From: Dokdonella sp.
Lineage (GTDB): Bacteria; Pseudomonadota; Gammaproteobacteria; Xanthomonadales; Rhodanobacteraceae
Direction: 5' to 3'
DNA length: 64,000 bases
Assembly (NCBI RefSeq): GCF_017744955.1
Contig: NZ_JAGIAG010000002.1
Location: 620,001-684,000 of the forward strand
Shown here in pieces: positions 9,135 to 17,240 of this stretch; position 1 is the stretch's first letter; each line of letters starts with the position of its first letter. The notes beneath the pieces were generated by a model that was not told the DNA's origin, searched no databases, and worked only from the letters and a program-made list of their open reading frames with translations. The position numbers and the translations under genes were made by a program.

Positions 9135-12092
9135 TCAGAACCGCACGCCCATCGTGAACTTGAACGTACGCGGCACGGTGAACATGTTGCCGGACTTGTT
9201 GAACGGCGCGTAGCCGAGGAAGCGCCCGTTCGAGCCCCAGTTCGTGACGTAGTCGGAGTAGTTCTTGAAGTTGAAGAAGTTGATCGCGTCCAGGCGCAGA
9301 TACATGCTGAGCCCGCCGGTCAGGTCGATGTTCTTGTTGACCGCGAAGTCGATCTGGCGCGTGCCGAAGATCGGGCCGCCGACGAGGAAGCTGGAACCGT
9401 GCGGCGTGATCGCCGACGGCGTGCAGTGCGTGGTCGGATCGTAGCAGGCGATGTCCGACAGCGGCCGCGGCGTGGACAGGGTCAGCTTGGCGGTATAGGT
9501 CAGACCCCACGCGCCGTCGACGCTGCCGACGGCGACCAGCCGGTGCTTGGACACGCCGGAGGACTGCAGCCACGGGTAGTCTTTGATGTCCGGCTCGTCG
9601 AGCGAGTACTGCTCGCCGGACTTGCGATTTTCCTCGGCGTCCGTGTACGTGTAGGCGACCGAGGCGTACCAGCCCGATTCCTTCGTGTACGGCTTCTCCA
9701 GCGAGAGCAGCAGCGAGTTCGACTTCGTCTCGATGCCGTTCTTGCCGAGGATCAGCGAGCCGAAACCGGGAATCGGGAAGCCCCATGGCTGGCCGCCGTT
9801 GCCCGGCAACCAGAACGATCCGTCGGGCTGCCGGTTGCCGAGCACGAAGGCGAAGCCATCCTTGCTGACGATGCGCGACAGGATCACGCTGGTGTTCCAG
9901 TCGCCGACCTTGTTGCGCATGCCGATGCTGAACTGGTCGGAGTAGGGGACCTTGAGGTTGTTGTTGATCAGGTTGATCTCGCGTCCGCCGCCGGTCGCGC
10001 TGACCAGCGAGCGCAGGTTGTTGATGTCGTAGAAGCGCGGATCCCAGTCGATGCAGTTGGGCTGCGTCGTGTCGCAGCCGCGATCGGCCGAGTTGAAGCG
10101 GATCTCGTAGGTCGGGAAGGTCGCCTTGGACTGCTCCAGCTGCAGGTAGTCGAAGCTGTCGCGGTCGTAGGAGCGGCCGGCGCCGCCGACGATGACGTGC
10201 TCTTCATTGCCGTCGAGGTCGTAGGCGAAGCCGACGCGGGGCTGCCACTGGTCCTTCGGCGCCTTGCGGTTGCTGCCGGTGCTGATGTAGTCGTCGATGC
10301 GGATGCCGGACGCCGGGTTGTTGATGTTGGACCAGCCGCGCAACGCGGAGACGACGTCGGCCGGCGTCACGTAGCTGAGGTACGAGGGCGTCTTCTCGTA
10401 GTCCCAGCGCACGCCGAGGTTCAGGGTCAGGTGCTCGTTCACGACCCAGTCGTCTTGTAAATAGAGGCCGAACTGCTTGTTCTTCGATTCGGCGCTGCCG
10501 TTGCCGACACCGGCCAGCGGCACGCCGAACTTGGCTTTCCACGGAATGTCCGCGGTGCCGCCGGAGGTCACGTCGTAGAAGAACTGCGGATTGGCCGGAT
10601 TCATCTCCTGCGTGCTCAGCTTCACTTCCTTGTACTTGAAGCCCATCTTGACCAGGTGGTCGCCGTTCCAGTGCAAGTCGGTCAGGCTGAAGTCGTCCTG
10701 GATCGCCGGTCCCTTCTGGCTCTTGTTCTGGAAGCTCGCGCCGGCGCCGGTTTCGAGCACGATCTTGTCCTGGTCGAGCGGGTAGGTGTAGATGCGCGCG
10801 ATGCCGTTGTTGACCGGGCGCGGACCCCACTCGGCGTCTTCCCAGGTGATGTGCAGGTCGTTGAGCCAGCGGTCGGCGGTGTGCTGCCAGCGCAGGTCGG
10901 CACGCTTCTCGTCGTTGACGATGTTGACCGCGAACGACGGCGCGCGCGTGTTGCCGATGTTGTCGGTCTGCGCTTCCTCGCGGTACTTGCCGGTCAATTC
11001 GATCAGGTCGCGGTCGGTCGGCTGCCAGTCGATCTTGCCGAAGTACAGGTCTTCCTTGAACGCCTGCGAGGCCGGACCGATCGCGTCGCCCACGCCGGGT
11101 GGCAGCGGACCGGGCAGCGGACTCACGCCTGGGACGACGGCGACCGGCGTGGTGTAGTCCTTGCCCTCGTAGGTGAAGAAGAAGTGCGCCAGGTCCTTGA
11201 CGATCGGGCCACCGATGGAGAGACCGTACTCCTGGTCCTGCGACGGCACCTTGTGGTCCGCCTTCAGTTCGGACGGATACGGCGAACGCCAGGTGTCGCT
11301 GGTGTAGTTGCCGAACACCTCGCCGTGGAATTCGTTGGTGCCCGACTTGGTGACGGCGGTGATCGCCGCGCTGCTGAGCTGGTCGTACTCCGCCTTGTAG
11401 TTCTGCGTGATCACCTTGTACTCGGCGATGCCGAGCTGCGGGAACGGGTTGCCGCGGCTGTTGTCCTGTCCGCTGATGCCGCCCTTGAGGATGTAGCCCT
11501 TCTGGCCGACGCCGTCGACGTAGACGTTGATCGCGTTGGCCGACTGCGCGCCGCTCTTCAGCGAGTAGGTGCCGTTGACCGGATCGCGGTTGAAGGCCAT
11601 GCCGGGCACGGTGTCGGCGAATTCGAGGAAGTTGCGCGTGACCTGCGGCACGGTGTTGATCTGGCGCAGCGAAATCGTGTCGCCGATCTCCGAGGTCTTC
11701 ACCTCGGCGAGCGCGCTCGCAGTCACGGTGACGCCTTCGAGCTGGGTACCGCCCGACGGTGCCGGCTCGCCGGCGGCGAAGTTCAGCGTGGCGGTCGACG
11801 CCACCGACAGCGTCACGGTTTTCTCCGCGCCCGGTCCGGCGCTGACGCGATACGTACCCGGCGGCAGGCCGGCCAACGCGTAGCTGCCGTCGGCGGTGAC
11901 CATCGTCTGGCGCTTCAGGCCGGTGTCGACGTTGGTCGCGGTGACCTCGACGCCGGCGCTGGCCTGGCCGCGCAACGTGGCGCCCACCGCCTGGGCGAAC
12001 ACGGTCGGCGTGGCGGCGCACAAGCAGCTGGCCAGCGCGCAGGCGAGCAGCTTGCGCGACGCGGGACGGAACTGGATCGGTGTCGTTTTCAT
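9135..12092 (-). CDS. TonB-dependent receptor with carboxypeptidase-like N-terminal domain (carbohydrate type)
   Basis: This 985-residue outer-membrane protein has a signal peptide ending in FAQA near residue 34. A carboxypeptidase-regulatory-like domain follows (VEVTATNVDTGLKRQTMVTADGSYALAGLPPGTYRV). Next come the plug (QLEGVTVTASALAE to VTKSGTNEFHGEVFG) and a 22-strand barrel ending in TFKFTMGVRF with the terminal aromatic residue. The ATG at 12092 has a good GAGGAG ribosome site, while the longer open frame does not. Such OAR/CarO-like receptors import plant or microbial glycans in Xanthomonadales. Here the receptor would bring the substrate of the adjacent lipoprotein hydrolase across the outer membrane. 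Confidence 0.92.
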   Translation of the reverse strand: MKTTPIQFRPASRKLLACALASCLCAATPTVFAQAVGATLRGQASAGVEVTATNVDTGLKRQTMVTADGSYALAGLPPGTYRVSAGPGAEKTVTLSVASTATLNFAAGEPAPSGGTQLEGVTVTASALAEVKTSEIGDTISLRQINTVPQVTRNFLEFADTVPGMAFNRDPVNGTYSLKSGAQSANAINVYVDGVGQKGYILKGGISGQDNSRGNPFPQLGIAEYKVITQNYKAEYDQLSSAAITAVTKSGTNEFHGEVFGNYTSDTWRSPYPSELKADHKVPSQDQEYGLSIGGPIVKDLAHFFFTYEGKDYTTPVAVVPGVSPLPGPLPPGVGDAIGPASQAFKEDLYFGKIDWQPTDRDLIELTGKYREEAQTDNIGNTRAPSFAVNIVNDEKRADLRWQHTADRWLNDLHITWEDAEWGPRPVNNGIARIYTYPLDQDKIVLETGAGASFQNKSQKGPAIQDDFSLTDLHWNGDHLVKMGFKYKEVKLSTQEMNPANPQFFYDVTSGGTADIPWKAKFGVPLAGVGNGSAESKNKQFGLYLQDDWVVNEHLTLNLGVRWDYEKTPSYLSYVTPADVVSALRGWSNINNPASGIRIDDYISTGSNRKAPKDQWQPRVGFAYDLDGNEEHVIVGGAGRSYDRDSFDYLQLEQSKATFPTYEIRFNSADRGCDTTQPNCIDWDPRFYDINNLRSLVSATGGGREINLINNNLKVPYSDQFSIGMRNKVGDWNTSVILSRIVSKDGFAFVLGNRQPDGSFWLPGNGGQPWGFPIPGFGSLILGKNGIETKSNSLLLSLEKPYTKESGWYASVAYTYTDAEENRKSGEQYSLDEPDIKDYPWLQSSGVSKHRLVAVGSVDGAWGLTYTAKLTLSTPRPLSDIACYDPTTHCTPSAITPHGSSFLVGGPIFGTRQIDFAVNKNIDLTGGLSMYLRLDAINFFNFKNYSDYVTNWGSNGRFLGYAPFNKSGNMFTVPRTFKFTMGVRF

Positions 12093-12145
12093 TCGTTGCT
12101 CCTCTCCCCGGGAGTTTCCGGATTTGACGTACGAAACGTGGCGAA

Positions 12146-12168
12146 GGAACGGCCGCGAGCGCCGTTCC
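12146..12168. repeat. Inverted repeat after the LacI-type regulator gene
   Basis: GGAACGGC at 12146-12153 pairs perfectly with GCCGTTCC at 12161-12168 across a 7-base loop. It lies 17-39 bases past the regulator stop and before the receptor start. On the minus strand it is followed by TTCG rather than a T-run. It may be a weak terminator or attenuator between regulator and receptor. Confidence 0.4.
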
Positions 12169-12184
12169 GCTCTGGTGGTGCCGG

Positions 12185-13204
12185 TCAACTGGTATCGGTT
12201 TCCAGCGCGGGCTCCGCGCCGCTGGAATGGCGGACGACCAGGCTGCACTCCAGCTCGTGCGCGAGCCGTGGCATGGCCTGGCCGTCGATGGCCGCGGCGA
12301 GCCGTTCGAGCGCCTGGCTGCCGAGATCGGCGATGCGCACGCGCATCGTGGTCAGCGGCGGGCTGACGAAGCGCGCGATCGGGATGTCGTCGAAGCCGGC
12401 CAGCGCGATGTCGCCGGGGACGTCCAGCCCGAGTTCCTTCAGCGCGAACAGACAGCCGATCGCCATCATGTCGTTGGCGGCGAAGATCGCCTGCGGGCGC
12501 GGCGTCAGCTCGCGCACGGCGAGGCCGGCGCGATAGCCCGACTCCTCGCTGAAATCGCCTTGCAGGATCTCCGGCGCCTGCTTCGGCAGCCGTTTCTTCA
12601 GCGCGTCGCGGTAGCCGCGCAGGCGCTCGTCGGCGTCGAAGTTGTTCGGCGGCCCGGCGACGAAGGCGATGCGCCGATGGCCGCAGGCGACCAGGTGCTC
12701 GACCATGGCGTAGGCGCCGCCGTAGTTGTCGATCGACAGCGACAGGTAGTCGCCGCCGGCCAGGCGCGTGTTCATCAGCACCGTCGGCAGCGCAGCCGGC
12801 AGGTTGTCGGCCAATGTGACGGCGTCGGCGTGCGGCGACATGATCAGCACGCCGTCGACGCGACCGCGCAATGTGCGCAGGACCTCGCCGACCTCGGAGG
12901 CGGAGCCGTGCGAGCTGGACACCAGCAGGTGCAGGCCGCGCGCGCGTGCGGCGGCGTCCATGCCGCGGATCAGCTCGGAGAAGAATTCGCCGTGCAGGTC
13001 GGGCAGCACCGCACCGATCGTCTGCGTGCGCTGGGTGATCAGGCTGCGCGCGGCGCTGTTGGGCATGTAGCGCAGGCGGGCGGCGACGTCGAGGATGCGC
13101 TGGCGTGTATCCGGCGTCACGCTGTCGTGGCCGTTGAGGGCGCGCGAGACCGACGCGACCGATACGCCGGCCGCCTTCGCCACGTCTTTGATCGTCACGC
13201 TCAA
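12185..13204 (-). CDS. LacI-family transcriptional regulator of the glycan locus
   Basis: The product has 339 residues. The N-terminal LacI helix-turn-helix is clear (TIKDVAKAAGVSVASVSRALNG), with the hinge helix region RLRYMPNSAARSL. The rest is a periplasmic-binding-protein-like effector domain (IGAVLPDLHGEFFSELIRGM, AIFAANDMMAIG, DIALAGFDDIPIARF). The start is TTG at 13204 (MSVTIKDVA, usual for the family); GTG at 13199 is an alternative. A perfect operator-like palindrome lies just upstream. It most likely represses its own gene and the downstream receptor/transport genes until a sugar derived from the glycan binds. Confidence 0.92.
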   Translation of the reverse strand: MSVTIKDVAKAAGVSVASVSRALNGHDSVTPDTRQRILDVAARLRYMPNSAARSLITQRTQTIGAVLPDLHGEFFSELIRGMDAAARARGLHLLVSSSHGSASEVGEVLRTLRGRVDGVLIMSPHADAVTLADNLPAALPTVLMNTRLAGGDYLSLSIDNYGGAYAMVEHLVACGHRRIAFVAGPPNNFDADERLRGYRDALKKRLPKQAPEILQGDFSEESGYRAGLAVRELTPRPQAIFAANDMMAIGCLFALKELGLDVPGDIALAGFDDIPIARFVSPPLTTMRVRIADLGSQALERLAAAIDGQAMPRLAHELECSLVVRHSSGAEPALETDTS

Positions 13205-13222
13205 GTGTCGCCCGTCTCGCGG

Positions 13223-13238
13223 ATGTAAACGTTTACAT
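13223..13238. promoter_or_regulatory. LacI-type operator palindrome
   Basis: ATGTAAACGTTTACAT is a perfect 16-bp palindrome with the central CG typical of LacI/GalR operators. It begins 19 bases upstream of the regulator start. An autoregulatory operator for the adjacent regulator is the simplest reading. No second copy was seen before the TonB receptor gene. Confidence 0.8.
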
Positions 13239-13320
13239 CATGCGGGACGGTCGAAGTGCTTGTCATGCTGCGGCACAGCAGCGAGGCGTATTTCGAGGGT
13301 TGGGGCGTTGGGGAAGAAGG

Positions 13321-13536
13321 TTTCTCGCAGAGACGCAGGGAACGCGGAGGAGAGAATTCCGCCTGCGCGTTTTTTGACGCTCTATGCGTCTGCGAGAGAG
13401 CGCGTTTGCATGCGTCGGCGCCGCGCGAGCGGTGACGTTGCGGCGTGATTCTTGAAAGAAGTTTCTCGCAGAGACGCAGAGAACGCAGAGGAAAAGAGTT
13501 CAGTCGATGCTTTTCTCAGCGCCTCTGCGAGAAATC
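13321..13536. repeat. Two copies of a dispersed inverted-repeat element in an intergenic region
   Basis: TTTCTCGCAGAGACGCAGGG at 13321 recurs as TTTCTCGCAGAGACGCAGAG at 13462. Each is followed within about 70 bases by an inverted partner (TGCGTCTGCGAGAGAG near 13385-13400 and CGCCTCTGCGAGAAATC near 13519-13535). So there are two imperfect large hairpins side by side between the LacI operator and the ZnuD-like receptor stop. This kind of CTCTGCGTCTCTGCGAGA repeat is, from memory, common and dispersed in proteobacterial intergenic DNA. The rest of 13239-13571 shows no gene. Confidence 0.7.
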
Positions 13537-13571
13537 ATTCTGGGCGAGCATGATCCGCCGCAGGGCTTCGG

Positions 13572-15560
13572 TCAGAACATCCCACGCACGCCGATCGCGA
13601 AGTTGCGCCCGGCCAGCGGTGCCTGGTCCTTGATCAGCGAGGTCGACAGCCGTGCGGTCTGGTTGGTCAGGTTGTCGGCGTTGACGAAGGCTTCCCAGCT
13701 CGAGCGGTCGTTGTTGAAGAAGCTCCAGGCGAGGCGCGCGTTGACCAGGGTGAAGCCCTTCGTGTCGGTCTCGAATTCGGCCACGTCGTCCTGCTCGAAG
13801 TAGCGCGTCGCGCCGAGGCTGGCGCGCCAGTCGTCGTTGCGCCAGCTCAGTTCGCTGCCGAAACGCGCCGCCGGAATGCGCGGCAGGTTGCCGCCGCCGG
13901 CCAGCGTCGCGCGCACGGTGTCGCCCCATACGCGCAGGTCGTAGTGACCGCTGGCGTTCTTGGCCAGATGGAAGGTCGCTTCGGCTTCGCCGCCGCGGAA
14001 CTTCGCGTTGCGCTGCGACCACTGCCGCACTGGCAGGTCGTCCTCGATCTCGCCGGTGTCGGCGAGGTAGATGAAGTCGTCGTAGCGGTTGTAGTACGCG
14101 GCGACCTTCGCCTCGACGAACTCGCTGTGGTAGTGCAGGCCGAGTTCGACCTGGTTGGCGGTTTCCTTGGCGAGGTTCGCATCGCCGATCTCGAACGTCG
14201 CCGAGGCCGCGTGCGGGCCGTGCGAGAACAGTTCCTCCTCGGCCGGCGCGCGTTGTGCGCGGTCGAGGTTGAGCGTCATGTGCCAGGCGTCGTCGAAACG
14301 CCAGGCGAAGCCGGCGGAGAGGCTGAGCGGGCTGAAGTCGCGTTTGTCGCCGTTGTCCGGCGTGCTGCTCTGCCGATCGGTGCGCGCGCCGAGTTCGACT
14401 TTCAGCGGCCCGAACTCGCGCTGCTCGGTGACGAACAGGCCGACGCCCTTGGTCGAGGTCGGCGGTACGAAGCTTTCCTCGCCGATCGCGGCGAAATCGC
14501 GGTGGAAGGCCTGCAGGCCGAACGCGCCGGTCCATCCGGCCAGCGGCGCATGCGTGAGCTGCACGCGGCCCTCGTCGGTCTGGTTGGTGAACGTGGTGCC
14601 GGCTTTGCTGCCTTCGTATTCCACGTGCTGGTAGTCGCTGTGGCCGAAGCTGAACTCGGCCTTGTCGATGCCGGCGAACGGCGCGTTCAGCGCGCCCTTG
14701 AGGTCGTAGCGGGTCTGTCCCATCGACACGCGCACGGCCGGTTCGCCTTCGGCGGGATCGCCGGGCTCGGCCGGATTGCCGTAGTTGCTGAGGTAGCGCG
14801 AGACCGACAGGCCGAGATAACCCCAGTCGCCGAGCCAGGAGCCGCCGAGCGCGCCGGACTTGCTGTGCGCGAAGCTGTTGTCGAGCGTGCGGCCCGGAAT
14901 GTCGTAGTCGCCGTCGTGGCGATACAGGCCGTCGGCGTGCAGCGCGAAGCCGTCGCCGCCGGCGTCGACGCGGAACATGCCGGTGCCGCCGCCGGAGACG
15001 CTGTCGTAGCCGATCTGGGTGCGGCCCGAGAGTCCGTTCGCCGGCGCGCTTTGCGGGATGCGGCCGTCGACGAGATTGACGATGCCGCCGATCGCGCCGG
15101 AGCCGTAGAGCAGGGTGGCCGGGCCCTTGAGGATTTCGATCTGGTCGGCGAGGAACGGCTCGACCGTGGTCGCATGGTCCTGGCTGACGTTGGAGACGTC
15201 GGCCGAGCCGAGCCCGTCGGCCAGCACGGCGACGCGCGAGCCGTCGAGGCCGCGAATGACCGGGCGGCCCGCGCCGGCACCGAAGGCGGTCGTCTGCACG
15301 CCGGGCACGCCGGCGACGGTCTGGCCGATGGTGCCGCTGCGCGCGTCGTCCAGCTCGGTGCCGGCGAGCACGCTGACCGGCGTCACGATCTGGTCGGCGC
15401 TCTGGCCGAGCGGCACGGCGGTGACGACAACGTCCTTCAGTTTGGTCGCAGGCTCAGCGTCGTTGGACGGCGGCGGTGCGTCGTCCACCGGATCGGCGAA
15501 GACGGGAGCGGAGGAGAGCAGGGCGAAGCCGATGCAGCAGGCCAGGGCAGTTCTTTTCAT
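13572..15560 (-). CDS. TonB-dependent receptor, ZnuD-like (probable zinc uptake)
   Basis: This 662-residue outer-membrane receptor has a signal peptide (ending VFADPVDD), a plug with VVVTAVPLGQSADQIVTPVSV and RPVIRGLDGSRVAVLADG, and a barrel ending in AIGVRGMF with a terminal Phe. The SADVSNVSQDHATTVEPF stretch and overall size match the ZnuD branch, which takes up zinc. The start ATG at 15560 gives the signal peptide; the frame upstream is spurious. A Zur-like box lies 36-53 bases upstream of the start. The divergent MerC-like and CDF genes support a role in metal homeostasis. Zinc rather than another metal is inferred from the family and box. Confidence 0.85.
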   Translation of the reverse strand: MKRTALACCIGFALLSSAPVFADPVDDAPPPSNDAEPATKLKDVVVTAVPLGQSADQIVTPVSVLAGTELDDARSGTIGQTVAGVPGVQTTAFGAGAGRPVIRGLDGSRVAVLADGLGSADVSNVSQDHATTVEPFLADQIEILKGPATLLYGSGAIGGIVNLVDGRIPQSAPANGLSGRTQIGYDSVSGGGTGMFRVDAGGDGFALHADGLYRHDGDYDIPGRTLDNSFAHSKSGALGGSWLGDWGYLGLSVSRYLSNYGNPAEPGDPAEGEPAVRVSMGQTRYDLKGALNAPFAGIDKAEFSFGHSDYQHVEYEGSKAGTTFTNQTDEGRVQLTHAPLAGWTGAFGLQAFHRDFAAIGEESFVPPTSTKGVGLFVTEQREFGPLKVELGARTDRQSSTPDNGDKRDFSPLSLSAGFAWRFDDAWHMTLNLDRAQRAPAEEELFSHGPHAASATFEIGDANLAKETANQVELGLHYHSEFVEAKVAAYYNRYDDFIYLADTGEIEDDLPVRQWSQRNAKFRGGEAEATFHLAKNASGHYDLRVWGDTVRATLAGGGNLPRIPAARFGSELSWRNDDWRASLGATRYFEQDDVAEFETDTKGFTLVNARLAWSFFNNDRSSWEAFVNADNLTNQTARLSTSLIKDQAPLAGRNFAIGVRGMF

Positions 15561-15595
15561 CGTGGGAGGCGCCAGGGTGGGGTGTTTTCGACAGA

Positions 15596-15613
15596 GTAAT
15601 GTTATATTATTAC
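15596..15613. promoter_or_regulatory. Zur-like box upstream of the ZnuD-like receptor
   Basis: GTAATGTTATATTATTAC has perfect outer arms GTAAT/ATTAC and an AT-rich core in a very GC-rich background. It resembles the gammaproteobacterial Zur consensus (core GTTATANTATAAC). It is 36-53 bases before the receptor start, where a repressor would block the promoter when zinc is plentiful. Confidence 0.55.
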
Positions 15614-15743
15614 GCAACCGAGGCGCGCCAGTCCTGCCGGAAGTCATGCTTGCGGGTCGGAATGGCGCCGATTCGCGTCCTCGCGACGAAAGTCGACGCC
15701 GGGGCTTGAGGCGACGGCCTCGTGCCCGAAGATCGTGATTCGA

Positions 15744-15756
15744 GTTATGTTGTAAC
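15744..15756. promoter_or_regulatory. Second Zur-like box, upstream of the MerC-like gene
   Basis: GTTATGTTGTAAC has palindromic arms GTTA/TAAC that match the ends of the Zur core. It lies 17-29 bases upstream of the ATG at 15773. Together with the box at 15596 it suggests zinc control on both sides of the divergent promoter region. The central bases depart from the consensus, so confidence is moderate. Confidence 0.4.
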
Positions 15757-15772
15757 GTCAGCCGGAGCATCC

Positions 15773-16195
15773 ATGAGCACCGCACCGCACCGCCCATCCT
15801 GGTTCGCGCGCTTCGCCGATCGTTTCGGTGCGACCGCGTCGTTCCTGTGCGCGGTGCATTGCGCCCTGCTGCCGCTGGTGATCGCGGTGCTGCCGATGCT
15901 CGGCCTCGGCTTCCTCGCCGATCATCGCTTCGAGCGCGTCTTCGTCGCGTTCGCCGCCGTGCTGGCGCTGTCGACCTTGATCATCGGCTTCCGCCGTCAC
16001 CAGCGTTTCCGCGCGTTCTGGTTCCTGCTGCCGGGCATCGTGCTGCTGGTCACCGGCATCCTCATCGACGTCGAGCACGCCACGATCGGCCATGCCGTTC
16101 TGGTCAGCATCGGCGGCACGCTGGTCGCGCTGGCGCATCTGGTGAACCTGCGTCTCGCGCACAGCCACGTCCACGACGCCGCCTGCGGGCACTAG
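15773..16195 (+). CDS. MerC-domain membrane protein
   Basis: This 140-residue inner-membrane protein has four hydrophobic segments. The first helix carries CAVHCALLP, the paired Cys of the MerC family, and the C terminus is His/Cys-rich (LAHSHVHDAACGH), which suggests metal handling. The ATG at 15773 was chosen because it is followed directly by the conserved region and preceded by GGAG at 15764-15767. MerC proteins move mercury in mer operons. Here there is no mer gene, and the neighbours and a Zur-like box point to zinc or another divalent cation. Confidence 0.85.
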   Translation: MSTAPHRPSWFARFADRFGATASFLCAVHCALLPLVIAVLPMLGLGFLADHRFERVFVAFAAVLALSTLIIGFRRHQRFRAFWFLLPGIVLLVTGILIDVEHATIGHAVLVSIGGTLVALAHLVNLRLAHSHVHDAACGH

Positions 16196-16268
16196 CGGCG
16201 GCCTGCGATTGTGTAACGCGGCGCGCGGCGCCTAGTCTTGCGCTCTCCACGCAGCGCCTTTCTTTCCG

Positions 16269-17198
16269 ATGAGTCACACGCACCACCATGCGCACGATCA
16301 TGCTCACGACCACGCGAGCGCGGGCGACCGGCGCGCGCGGAAGCTGCTGTTCGCGTTCGCGCTGACCGCGATCACGCTGGTCGCCGAGGCGATCGGCGGC
16401 TGGTTGTCCGGGTCGCTGGCGTTGCTCGCCGACGCCGGCCACATGCTGGTCGACGCGGCGGCGCTGATGTTCGCCTGGCTCGGCGCGCATTTCGCGCAGC
16501 GGCCGGCCGATGCGCGGCGCAGTTTCGGCTATGCGCGGCTCGAAGTGCTGGTCGGCTACAGCAACGCGCTCGTGCAGTTCGTGCTGGTCGCCTGGATCGT
16601 GGTCGAGGCGCTGCTGCGCCTGAGCGAGCCGCAGCCGATCCTGTCCGGCACGATGCTGGTCGTCGCGATCGCCGGTCTCGTCGTGAATGCGTTCGTGCTG
16701 TTCGTGTTGTCCGGCCACGACCACGACGATCTCAACACCGCCAGCGCGCGCCTGCACGTGCTCGGCGATCTGTTCGGCTCGCTCGGCGCGGTGACGGCGG
16801 CCCTGCTGATCGGCTGGCTCGGCTGGCTGTGGGCCGACCCGATCGTCTCGATCCTCGTTTCGTTGCTGATCCTTGCCAGCGCCTGGCGCCTGCTGCGCCG
16901 TTCGGCGCACATCCTGCTCGAGGGCTCGCCGGAGGGCATCGACGCCGATCGCGTCGGCGAAGCCCTGCAGCGTGAAGCCGACGGCGTGCGCGGCGTGCAT
17001 CACGTGCACGTCTGGCAGCTCGCCGGCGGCTACCACGTTGCGACCTTGCACGCGCAGTTGCACGAAGGCGCCGACGCCGACCAGGCGATCCGCTCGATCC
17101 ACCGCGTATTGCGCGAGCACTTCCGCATCGAGCACGCGACCGTGCAGATCGAGGCGCAGCCTTGCGCGCACGATGGGTGCGCGCAAGGGCGGTGCTAG
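16269..17198 (+). CDS. Cation diffusion facilitator, zinc exporter (CzcD/ZitB type)
   Basis: This 309-residue inner-membrane metal/proton antiporter starts with a His-rich tail (SHTHHHAHDHAHDHASAG). Six transmembrane helices follow, with the metal-site motifs DAGHMLVD in TM2 and HVLGDLFG in TM5, and then the cytoplasmic domain with HHVHVWQLAGGYHVATLHAQL. The C terminus again carries His and Cys (AHDGCAQGRC). It exports excess Zn(II). It sits 73 bp downstream of the MerC-like gene, so one locus holds both an import receptor and an exporter. Confidence 0.92.
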   Translation: MSHTHHHAHDHAHDHASAGDRRARKLLFAFALTAITLVAEAIGGWLSGSLALLADAGHMLVDAAALMFAWLGAHFAQRPADARRSFGYARLEVLVGYSNALVQFVLVAWIVVEALLRLSEPQPILSGTMLVVAIAGLVVNAFVLFVLSGHDHDDLNTASARLHVLGDLFGSLGAVTAALLIGWLGWLWADPIVSILVSLLILASAWRLLRRSAHILLEGSPEGIDADRVGEALQREADGVRGVHHVHVWQLAGGYHVATLHAQLHEGADADQAIRSIHRVLREHFRIEHATVQIEAQPCAHDGCAQGRC

Positions 17199-17240
17199 TG
17201 GAGCGGAACGCGTTTTCCGGTTCCGGTGATCTGCGTTCGC

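Noticed and set aside
10656..12536. Long plus-strand open frame opposite the TonB receptor gene
   Set aside because: The same shadow effect applies; no motifs, and the opposite strand encodes a complete receptor.
13223..13238. Palindrome as a transcription terminator
   Set aside because: It is AT-containing with no loop or T-run and sits upstream of a LacI-type gene, so an operator fits better.
13944..15599. 551-residue plus-strand frame opposite the ZnuD-like receptor
   Set aside because: It lacks motifs and would overlap the receptor gene entirely.
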